From Chitinophagaceae bacterium (GTDB lineage Bacteria > Bacteroidota > Bacteroidia > Chitinophagales > Chitinophagaceae), in NCBI GenBank assembly GCA_021323155.1, contig JAJTCI010000032.1:1-12384 (forward strand): a DNA stretch of 12,384 nt, read 5' to 3'. This document shows positions 5,926 through 12,384 of the stretch, one piece after another. The first letter of the stretch is position 1. Each line of letters opens with the position of its first letter. Under the pieces are notes generated by a model. That model was not told the DNA's origin and did no database searches. It saw nothing but the letters and a program-made list of their open reading frames with translations. Made by a program: the position numbers and the translations under genes.

Positions 5926-6867
5926 GTGAAATTGCTCTATGGATTTGCAAAACTGGTACGTTGGCCCAACCTCGTATTCATCGCGCTTACGCAGCTGCTG
6001 TTCTTTTACTGCGTAGTGAAACCGGAATTCCAGGCCGCAGGGGGGCGGATGCCCAACCTGGAGCCACCATATATCTGGTGGATGATCACAGCTTCGGTGC
6101 TAATCGCGGCCGCGGGTTATATCATCAACGATTATTTCGACCTGAACATCGATCGCATCAACAAACCGGAAAAACTGGTAGTGGAGCGGGTGATCAAAAG
6201 AAGATGGACGATCGCCTGGCATCTTATACTGAGTGTCGTGGGTGTCTTCATCGGTATATACGTAGACTGGAAGACCAACGTCCGTTTCCTGGGACTGGCT
6301 AACCTGGGCTGCGTGGTACTGCTCTTTGTTTATTCTATCTCCCTGAAGAAGAAGCCGCTTTCCGGTAACATACTTATCTCGTTGCTGACAGCATGGACTA
6401 TTCTGGTGATCAGCTGGTGTGAATTTAACCAGCTGGATGATATCGATCCTGTTTTCGATGCCGGGAGGATCATCAAGCTTTCCATCTTATACGCTGGGTT
6501 CGCGTTCATCATTTCGCTCATCCGGGAGGTGGTAAAAGACATGGAAGATGTTGAAGGCGACCGTAAGTACGGCTGCAGGACAATGCCTATCGTCTGGGGA
6601 ATAAATGTATCGAAGACGTTTACTGCCGTATGGCTGATCGTCTTGATCGTAGCGGTGGTGATCATCCAGGTGTACTCGGTGCTACGCTTCGAGTGGTGGC
6701 TGAGCGTGCTCTATTCCGTATTAATGATATTGGCGCCTTTGGCCTGGATATTCCGAAATCTTTTCAAAGCGCGATCACCAAAGGATTTTCACCGGTTGAG
6801 TTCAATGATCAAGCTCGTGATGCTCACGGGCATCCTTTCCATTTTGTTTTTAAAATTCTACAGCTAG
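5926..6867 (+). CDS. UbiA-family prenyltransferase (geranylgeranylglycerol-phosphate geranylgeranyltransferase-like)
   Basis: A 313-residue integral membrane enzyme with about eight or nine helices. The first Mg-diphosphate motif is NDYFDLNID (68-76: N68, D69, D72, D76) and the second is DMEDVEGD (205-212). These enzymes move a polyprenyl chain from its diphosphate onto an aromatic ring or onto a glycerol-phosphate lipid. The close spacing of motifs and the RKYGCRTMPIVWG segment after the second motif are what I associate with bacteroidotal proteins annotated as geranylgeranylglycerol-phosphate geranylgeranyltransferase; the acceptor is inference. Translation appears to start at GTG 5926, because no ATG precedes RWPNLVFIALTQ in frame. 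It lies 41 bases after kdsC and 3 bases before maf, so one transcript is likely. Confidence 0.87.
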   Translation: MKLLYGFAKLVRWPNLVFIALTQLLFFYCVVKPEFQAAGGRMPNLEPPYIWWMITASVLIAAAGYIINDYFDLNIDRINKPEKLVVERVIKRRWTIAWHLILSVVGVFIGIYVDWKTNVRFLGLANLGCVVLLFVYSISLKKKPLSGNILISLLTAWTILVISWCEFNQLDDIDPVFDAGRIIKLSILYAGFAFIISLIREVVKDMEDVEGDRKYGCRTMPIVWGINVSKTFTAVWLIVLIVAVVIIQVYSVLRFEWWLSVLYSVLMILAPLAWIFRNLFKARSPKDFHRLSSMIKLVMLTGILSILFLKFYS

Positions 6868-6870
6868 GAT

Positions 6871-7458
6871 ATGGAACCTATTGTACTGGCTTCGCAATCG
6901 CCCAGGAGAAAGCTATTGCTGGAATGGGCCGAAATACCTTTCCAGATCGTTGTCCAATTCACAGATGAAAGTTTCCCGGAAGGAATGCCGCCGGAGGAAG
7001 TGCCGGTGCATATTGCCAGGCAGAAGGCCATCGCGGTTAAGAAACACCTGGAGGGTGCTTATCATGGTCGCCACGCCAGTGGAATTGTACTGGCGGCGGA
7101 TACTGTGGTGGTGCTGGGAGAGGAGATCATTAACAAACCCTGCGACCTGGAAGACGCCGTCAACATGCTGGAAAAGTTATCCGGTCGCGTACACCGCGTG
7201 ATCACCGGCGTAGTGATACTTGCCGGGGAAGAAGAACACAACTTCGCGGACATTACGGAAGTAGAGTTTCATCCGCTGACGCCGGAACAGATCAGGTTCT
7301 ACGTGGAGAAATACAAACCATTAGACAAGGCGGGCGCCTATGCCATACAGGAATGGATCGGCGTGACAGGCATCAAACGCATTACCGGCGATTTCTATAA
7401 CGTGATGGGCCTCCCGGTGAGCAGGGTGGTGCAGGCACTCCAGCGAATCAATTCCTGA
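6871..7458 (+). CDS. maf: Maf-family nucleoside triphosphate pyrophosphatase
   Basis: A 195-residue cytoplasmic enzyme of the Maf/Ham1-like fold. It starts with VLASQSPRRKLLLEW (5-19), the family phosphate-binding loop. AADTVVVL (75-82) carries the catalytic D77, NKP lies at 88-90, SGRVHRVITGV at 104-114 and DKAGAYAIQEW at 152-162. Maf proteins hydrolyse non-canonical or excess nucleoside triphosphates to monophosphates and pyrophosphate. The SGR-H-V-TGV and DKAGAY-IQ pattern is nearer the dTTP/UTP (YhdE) type than the m7GTP (YceF) type, though that is only a motif judgement. It starts 3 bases after the prenyltransferase stop. The length is normal. Confidence 0.93.
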   Translation: MEPIVLASQSPRRKLLLEWAEIPFQIVVQFTDESFPEGMPPEEVPVHIARQKAIAVKKHLEGAYHGRHASGIVLAADTVVVLGEEIINKPCDLEDAVNMLEKLSGRVHRVITGVVILAGEEEHNFADITEVEFHPLTPEQIRFYVEKYKPLDKAGAYAIQEWIGVTGIKRITGDFYNVMGLPVSRVVQALQRINS

Positions 7459-7560
7459 TACTTATCGATCAAAAATGATGCGTTGTACCAAAACAATGTT
7501 TGGATGCAAATGCTTCACGCTACGGACTGCCGTTTTTACATTAGCGGTCAACCCTGACCC

Positions 7561-8817
7561 ATGAATGAGCGCCTGCTGCAATTCATATGGCAGTTCCAGT
7601 ATTACAACAAACACCAGCTGAGCACTGACGAAGGCGAAGACCTGCAGGTGCTGCGGGCCGGGGAGTTCAACCGCAACCAGGGTCCTGATTTTCTCAACGG
7701 CGTGGTAAAGGTGGGTGGTACTACATGGATCGGGAACATTGAACTACATGTAAAGGCTTCCGACTGGGAACGTCACCGCCACTCGGAAGATCCGAACTAT
7801 CGCAACGTGATACTGCACGTGGTATGGGAAAATGATCTGCAGATCGGTAGCACCGCTACGTTCTCACTCAGGGAAAGGGTGCCAAAGGTACTACTGGAAA
7901 GATATAGTCAATTGATGCAGGCTTCGCTTGGACAGGCCTGCCGGGGATTCCTGCCTGCGCTCGAATCGGTAGCATGGGTGGCCTGGAAAGAGCGATTGGT
8001 TGCAGAGCGCCTGGAGCAACGGTCACAAAAAGTGTATTTACTCCTGGACCAGGCCAACCACCATTGGGAAGAGGTGCTGTGGTGGATGTTGGCCGCCAAT
8101 TTTGGCATCAAGGTGAACAGCGAAGCTTTCGAGGCTACGGCGCGATCCCTCCCGTTGACCTTAATGGCAAGGCATAAGCACTTGTTGCAGCAGGTCGAAG
8201 CGCTGTTGCTTGGCCAGGCCAACCTGCTGAACGGTACTTTCGAAGACAGCTACCCCAAAATGCTACAGCGGGAATACCGCTTCCTGAAAAAGAAATACGG
8301 GCTCGTTCCACACCAGGTAATGCCGCATTTCCTGCGTATGCGACCGGCCAATTTCCCAACGATACGTCTCGCGCAGCTGGCCGCGTTGCTGCACCAGTCA
8401 ACCCATTTGTTTTCGCGCCTGCGGGAGATCGGTGACACAAAACAGTTATTGCAACTATTGGATGTAACTGCCAACGATTACTGGCACTATCATTACTGTT
8501 TCGATGAACCCACCGAATACAAACCCAAGAAACTTGGAAGACAAATGGCGGAAAACATCATCATCAATACAATAGCGCCCCTGCTGTTCGCCTATGGGGG
8601 TTATACCGGGCAGGAAATTTATAAAGACAAGGCGATAAGTTTCCTGCAGCATATTCCCGGTGAGGATAATTCCATTACACGTCAATGGAGGGCCGCTGGC
8701 GTGGAGAATCCTTCCGCTTTCGATTCGCAGGCATTAGTGGAACTGACGCATAATTATTGCGAATGCCAACGATGCCTGGAATGCGCGGTTGGAAATAAAG
8801 TGCTGAAGGACGCGTGA
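7561..8817 (+). CDS. DUF2851 family protein
   Basis: A 418-residue protein recognised as the DUF2851 family, which is widespread in Bacteroidota and has no assigned function. The conserved N-terminal half reads GEFNRNQGPDF (34-44), then GNIELHVKASDWERHRH (58-74), then YRNVILHVVWEND (80-92). The ordered acidic residues D43 and E61, the basic/His residues H63 and K65, and the strand-rich spacing resemble a PD-(D/E)XK-type nuclease core (inference). The middle is helical. The last 20 residues contain C400, C402, C405 and C408 (CECQRCLEC), a possible Zn or Fe-S site. The gene follows maf by 102 bases with no strong terminator, so it may be read through or have its own promoter. Its stop lies one base from that of the convergent response regulator. 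Confidence 0.85.
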   Translation: MNERLLQFIWQFQYYNKHQLSTDEGEDLQVLRAGEFNRNQGPDFLNGVVKVGGTTWIGNIELHVKASDWERHRHSEDPNYRNVILHVVWENDLQIGSTATFSLRERVPKVLLERYSQLMQASLGQACRGFLPALESVAWVAWKERLVAERLEQRSQKVYLLLDQANHHWEEVLWWMLAANFGIKVNSEAFEATARSLPLTLMARHKHLLQQVEALLLGQANLLNGTFEDSYPKMLQREYRFLKKKYGLVPHQVMPHFLRMRPANFPTIRLAQLAALLHQSTHLFSRLREIGDTKQLLQLLDVTANDYWHYHYCFDEPTEYKPKKLGRQMAENIIINTIAPLLFAYGGYTGQEIYKDKAISFLQHIPGEDNSITRQWRAAGVENPSAFDSQALVELTHNYCECQRCLECAVGNKVLKDA

Positions 8818-8818
8818 C

Positions 8819-9253
8819 CTACCCGGCCGGCGGGAAGAGTTTTTGAACCAGGGCAAGTATCTCCGGTTCCTCGAGCGGTTTGTGCAGGAATTCGGCAATG
8901 TATTGGTTGCCTTCCGCGCGCTCCACGTCTTCCGGGTTGAGTGATGAGCTCAGCATAACGATCACGTACTTTCCTTTTTCTTCTTCCGGCAGTTTCTCGT
9001 ATGCCTCCATAAAATCCCAGCCGGTCATCACCGGCATATTGATATCGAGCAGGATGAGGCCGGGGCAGGGAGGCTGCTTCATCGCAGAGTAATCACCTTT
9101 GCAACTCAGGAAATCCAGCGCCGTTACAGCGGACTGCATTACTTCGATATTCGCGTCAATGCCGGCGTTACGGATGATGAAACTGTTGATATAATTTGTG
9201 GCCACGTCGTCATCGATCAAAAGAATACAATCGAGTCCTGCAAATTTTTGCAT
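8819..9253 (-). CDS. Single-domain response regulator (CheY/Rcp1-like)
   Basis: A 144-residue receiver domain and nothing else. The acidic pocket is D14-D16 (LLIDDDVATN), the phosphoacceptor is D70 (LILLDINMP), the conserved hydroxyl is in LSSS (102) and the lysine is K125 (HKP). A loop between about 49 and 63 is longer than in CheY and resembles the Rcp1-type regulators that pair with phytochrome-like kinases. With no output domain it must act by protein contact or as a phosphorelay intermediate. Its ATG directly follows the histidine kinase TAA (TAAATG), so the two are a cognate, coupled pair. Confidence 0.93.
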   Translation of the reverse strand: MQKFAGLDCILLIDDDVATNYINSFIIRNAGIDANIEVMQSAVTALDFLSCKGDYSAMKQPPCPGLILLDINMPVMTGWDFMEAYEKLPEEEKGKYVIVMLSSSLNPEDVERAEGNQYIAEFLHKPLEEPEILALVQKLFPPAG

Positions 9254-10849
9254 TTACGCTACGTTGATGGTAAAATAAAAAGTACTTCCCTTGCCATATT
9301 CGGAATCCACCCATATTTTCCCGTTGTGCATGGCGGCGATCTTACTGCACTGGGAAAGGCCGATGCCTGTGCCGTCGTACTCACTGCGCAGGTGAAGCCG
9401 TTGGAAGATGACAAAGATCTTTTCCCAGGACTCTTTCTTTATCCCGATGCCATTATCCTTTACCGCGAAATTCCATCCCTGCCCGTTCTCGCTGGCAGAA
9501 ACAGTCACCTCGGGCGTTTTGCCTTTTTCCTGGAACTTGATCGCGTTGTTGATCAGGTTCTGCAACAACATTTTTAATTCGACCGGATAGGCTTTCAGCG
9601 TAGGAAGATTCTCATAATTGACCTTAACGTCCTTTTCGCGGATGAGTGCCCCGATGTCAGCGATGATATCCCTCACCAGCTTGTTGCAGTCAACCATTTC
9701 CGGCTGGTGATTGGTGCCGATCCGGCTGTAATCGAGCAGCGCTTTGATCAGGTGCCGCATCCTGTCGGAAGCTTCCGTGATAAAAGTCAGGTATTTGATC
9801 CCTTCGGCGTCCAGCTTGTCTTTATACGAGTTGTTCAACAGCTTCACAAATCCCGACACCGTGTTCAGGGGTTCCTGCAAATCATGCGAAGCGACGTAGG
9901 CAAACTGTTCGAGTTCCCGGTTCTTGCGTTTTAATTCTTCGGTATATACGTTCAGGCGTTCCTGGGTTTCCTGTCTTTCATTGATGCCCGTCTCCAGCTT
10001 TTCGGACATATCGTTGAACGCATTCGCCAGCACGCCTATCTCATCGCGTGAGTACACTTTCGCCCTCGTCCTGAAATTTCCCTGGGCGAACGCGGCAGAA
10101 GCGCGAATGATCTCGCGCAATCCTCTTTGGATACCCCTGCTGAGGAAAATAGCTAGGATAAGTCCTGATATTTCAACGGTGAGGGCGATGATGAACAATA
10201 ACTTTAAAACAAGGTCTTCCAGCCAACGTGACCCTTCCCCCAGGGTATAAGAAAAATCATCTTCGAGTTTGGTGAGCGTAGTATTGATCGGTGCGATCCT
10301 GTTGAGCAACGCGTTGATCCTTTCCTGTGAAGGAGCAGTGGCATTGATCTCCATGTGCAGGCTGTCACCAATAGGAAGAAGTTGCAGTATGTAATGGTCG
10401 GCCTGGGTCCAGATCTGTATCGCCTTGCTGATATAAGACACATCGCTGAACCTGCGGAAAAGGTGGATCATGCCTTCCACATCATCCGGGTGGTTGCGTC
10501 CCTGGATCAATCCCTGTTTGACGATGTCCCAATCCGGATCTGGCTTTGACATCTCTGACCGGGCTTTGTTGTCGCCCAGCGGCACCTCCATATGTTCGCG
10601 GTACTTGAGATAGTCTTCTTCGTTATGATGGACTGCATACCGCGAAAGATGATAGATCGCGTCTTTCTGTGCTTTCGACCAGAGCCCTTCGCCGCCAACA
10701 TAAGCCCGTACGGATGACAGCGTGTTTATTGAGAAGAAAAGGGTGAGGAGCTCTATGCCGATCAGGAGCGCCATGATACCAACCGTGAAATACAGTTTTT
10801 TTGCAATAGAAACATTCCTCATCCATTGGAGTAACGACAGTTTACCCAT
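9254..10849 (-). CDS. Membrane sensor histidine kinase with external helical sensor, HAMP, HisKA and HATPase
   Basis: A 531-residue inner-membrane kinase. TM1 is at about 20-41 and TM2 at about 215-237, bracketing a periplasmic domain of about 170 residues that is predicted all-helical and begins YVGGEGLWSKAQKDA (50-64). HAMP follows (about 238-288, with DEIGVLANAFNDM); the usual HAMP proline is absent (RGLREI). A coiled coil (about 288-315) leads to HisKA with phosphoacceptor H322 in SHDLQEPL. The ATP-binding domain has the N box (N431, N434, N435), DNGIGI (465-470) and GTGIGL (493-498). The catalytic set is complete. The HisKA type (ASHDLQEPL) is that of phytochrome-like and related kinases, which commonly use single-domain regulators such as the one encoded immediately downstream. 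The signal sensed is unknown. Confidence 0.93.
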   Translation of the reverse strand: MGKLSLLQWMRNVSIAKKLYFTVGIMALLIGIELLTLFFSINTLSSVRAYVGGEGLWSKAQKDAIYHLSRYAVHHNEEDYLKYREHMEVPLGDNKARSEMSKPDPDWDIVKQGLIQGRNHPDDVEGMIHLFRRFSDVSYISKAIQIWTQADHYILQLLPIGDSLHMEINATAPSQERINALLNRIAPINTTLTKLEDDFSYTLGEGSRWLEDLVLKLLFIIALTVEISGLILAIFLSRGIQRGLREIIRASAAFAQGNFRTRAKVYSRDEIGVLANAFNDMSEKLETGINERQETQERLNVYTEELKRKNRELEQFAYVASHDLQEPLNTVSGFVKLLNNSYKDKLDAEGIKYLTFITEASDRMRHLIKALLDYSRIGTNHQPEMVDCNKLVRDIIADIGALIREKDVKVNYENLPTLKAYPVELKMLLQNLINNAIKFQEKGKTPEVTVSASENGQGWNFAVKDNGIGIKKESWEKIFVIFQRLHLRSEYDGTGIGLSQCSKIAAMHNGKIWVDSEYGKGSTFYFTINVA

Positions 10850-10878
10850 AAGTCCTGGAGAAGCCGGTTGGTGTGCTC

Positions 10879-10886
10879 TAAAGATA
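10879..10886 (-). promoter_or_regulatory. Possible -7 motif TATCTTTA for the histidine kinase operon
   Basis: On the minus strand TATCTTTA differs from TAnnTTTG only in its last base. It would place the transcript start about 24 bases before the kinase ATG. The surrounding 152-base divergent gap to bshC holds no other clear promoter, and no -33 TTTG is correctly spaced. Confidence 0.3.
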
Positions 10887-11001
10887 TATAAAAACGATTA
10901 CCGTTCACGCCGTTCCAAATCCTGCAAACTTCCCAAAGCATTGTAAAATCCGGTAAGGGCAAACCTCGCAATACGCGAAACATGTTAACTTCACCCCGTT
11001 T

Positions 11002-12384
11002 ATGCATGCTCACCCTATTATTCCTGTCAGCAAAGCCGAAGCAGTTCGTTTACCTTACCGTGATACCGGGCATTTCCAGGGCATCGTGACTGATTATCTT
11101 GACAGCGATCCAAAGCTGGCGGCCTTCTACACATACCAGCCGGACGTTGCTGGTTTCAAAAAGGCGATCGAGGACAGGAGGTCGTATGCTTATCCCAGGG
11201 AACAGTTGTTAGATGCACTGGAAAAACAGTATGAGTCTTTGGATGCTCCGGAAGGCGTGAAGCGCAACCTGCAACTGCTTAGAAACAGCAATTGCTTTAC
11301 CATTACTACCGCACACCAACCGAATGTTTTTACCGGGCCCCTATACTTCGTTTATAAGATCCTGCACACGATACAGCTTACCGAATGGGCAAAGCGATCA
11401 CAGCCCGATTTTGATTTTGTGCCCGTCTTTTTTATGGGTAGTGAGGATGCTGACCTGGATGAATTGGGTCATTTTACTGTTGAAGGCAAGCGTTACCAAT
11501 GGAAGACGAAACAGTCAGGTGCTGTCGGGAGAATGAAAGTTGATAAAGCGTTTCTGCAGCTGATCACTGAACTGGAAGGGCAGGTGGCGGTGCATCCGTT
11601 TGGAGCGGAACTGGTGACGTTGCTTCACAAGGCATACAGGGAGGGAGCCAGTATACAGGATTGCACATTACGATTGGTGAATGCGTTGTTTGGTGCATAT
11701 GGCCTGGTGGTGCTCATTCCCGACGATCCTGCACTGAAACAACTGTTCCAACGCGTTGCCTCAAAGGAATTGAAGGAGCAATTCTCTCATCGCGCGGTTG
11801 CAACAACGGTAGCTGATTTGGGAAAAACATATAAAGTGCAGGCAGGGGGCAGGGAGTTGAACCTGTTTTACCTGTTGAATGATCAGCGGGAGCGGTTGGA
11901 ATTGCAAAACGGGAAATATAAGGTACCCGCGCTGGGGCTTGAATTTACACCGGCTGAAATATTAGCCGAACTGGAGCAACACCCGGAGCGCTTTAGTCCG
12001 AACGTGATCTTGCGGGGCGTGTTCCAGGAGATGATCCTTCCCAATGTCGCCTTTATTGGCGGAGGTGGCGAGATCGCCTACTGGCTGGAATTGAAGAATG
12101 TGTTCAGGCAGGCAGAAGTGCCGTATCCTGTGCTGGTGTTGCGCAACTCATTCCTGGTGATCAATGAAGAACAACGGTCACGGCTGGATGCGCTTGGTTT
12201 TGGGATCCCGGATATATTTAAAAACACCAACGATTTACTCAATGACTATGTTCGACGCGAATCTTTTAATAAGATATCCCTCAGCGAAGAAAAAGGCGAA
12301 CTGAATAGTTTTTACCAGCAGCTCCACGAATCCGTACTCGCGACCGATGTATCATTGGCCGAACATGTCAACGCCTTGCAGGCG
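11002..12384 (+). CDS. bshC: BshC, putative cysteine ligase of bacillithiol synthesis, C terminus cut off
   Basis: An open frame of 461 codons runs from ATG 11002 off the right edge. BshC proteins are usually about 530-540 residues, so roughly the last 70 are missing. Recognisable family segments are TTAHQPNVFTGPLYFVYKI (102-120), in the place of the TGQQ-GLFTGPLYT-YK signature of Bacillus, and FMGSEDADLDELGHF (144-158), which matches the (G/A)ED-D-DE motif. SPNVILRGVFQEMILPNV (332-349) and IGGGGEIAYW (352-361) follow. BshC adds cysteine to glucosaminyl-malate as the last step of bacillithiol synthesis (established for the family). The gene is divergent from the histidine kinase across 152 bases. 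No bshA or bshB is in the window. Confidence 0.92.
   Translation, partial: MHAHPIIPVSKAEAVRLPYRDTGHFQGIVTDYLDSDPKLAAFYTYQPDVAGFKKAIEDRRSYAYPREQLLDALEKQYESLDAPEGVKRNLQLLRNSNCFTITTAHQPNVFTGPLYFVYKILHTIQLTEWAKRSQPDFDFVPVFFMGSEDADLDELGHFTVEGKRYQWKTKQSGAVGRMKVDKAFLQLITELEGQVAVHPFGAELVTLLHKAYREGASIQDCTLRLVNALFGAYGLVVLIPDDPALKQLFQRVASKELKEQFSHRAVATTVADLGKTYKVQAGGRELNLFYLLNDQRERLELQNGKYKVPALGLEFTPAEILAELEQHPERFSPNVILRGVFQEMILPNVAFIGGGGEIAYWLELKNVFRQAEVPYPVLVLRNSFLVINEEQRSRLDALGFGIPDIFKNTNDLLNDYVRRESFNKISLSEEKGELNSFYQQLHESVLATDVSLAEHVNALQA

Noticed and set aside
7518..7545. ACGG-ACTG-CCGT followed by five T, and an outer CGCT/AGCG, after maf
   Set aside because: The four-base-pair inner stem is too short for a confident intrinsic terminator; the outer pairing needs a nine-base bulge.
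8822..8834. GC-rich palindrome CCCGGCCGGCGGG near the convergent stops
   Set aside because: It encodes the last residues of the response regulator and lacks a T tail, so it is better explained as coding sequence.
9096..9102. TTTGCA-like promoter pattern inside the response regulator gene
   Set aside because: It lies on the antisense strand within well-conserved coding sequence, with no gene start downstream.
9248..9577. Plus-strand frames opposite the histidine kinase
   Set aside because: They are shadows of a fully conserved kinase on the other strand.

Overview
The window looks like chromosomal housekeeping DNA from a member of the Bacteroidota, most likely the Chitinophagaceae. The evidence is the gene set: a DUF2520 Rossmann protein, a KdsC-like HAD phosphatase, a UbiA-family prenyltransferase of the bacteroidotal type, Maf, DUF2851 and BshC. 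Shine-Dalgarno signals are nearly absent, and several starts are preceded by the Bacteroidota -7 promoter motif TAnnTTTG. I see no tRNA, rRNA, insertion sequence, phage gene, CRISPR array or sign of recent transfer. Genes are tightly packed, and the longest stretch without a gene is about 210 bases.

Region 1 (1-3496, minus strand) is read from right to left. It encodes an alpha/beta hydrolase, an arginase/agmatinase-family ureohydrolase, a small membrane protein with a cytoplasmic tail and a radical SAM enzyme cut by the left edge. The last three are almost certainly one transcript, joined by a TGATG overlap and a 6-base gap. The joint role of these three genes is not known to me and is the best candidate here for an undescribed pathway.

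Region 2 (3510-4540, plus strand) encodes a Rossmann-DUF2520 protein whose end overlaps a 78-residue membrane protein, closed by a clear intrinsic terminator. Its start codon lies 13 bases from that of the divergent hydrolase, so the two promoters must overlap the neighbouring coding sequences.

Region 3 (4541-8817, plus strand) begins with a 170-base leader holding a 15-base dyad and a perfect -7 motif. It then encodes an Isc-type [2Fe-2S] ferredoxin, IscX, a KdsC-like phosphatase, a UbiA-family prenyltransferase and Maf, followed after 102 bases by DUF2851. The Fdx-IscX order is the tail of the classical isc operon, but here the two genes stand without the rest of it and feed directly into envelope genes (Kdo and polyprenyl lipid).

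Region 4 (8819-10849, minus strand) is a two-component pair. It holds a membrane histidine kinase with a large, all-helical external sensor domain and a single-domain CheY/Rcp1-like response regulator, fused end to start as TAAATG. It converges on DUF2851 with only one base between the stop codons.

Region 5 (11002-12384, plus strand) is the first 461 codons of bshC, the cysteine-adding enzyme of bacillithiol synthesis, cut by the right edge.
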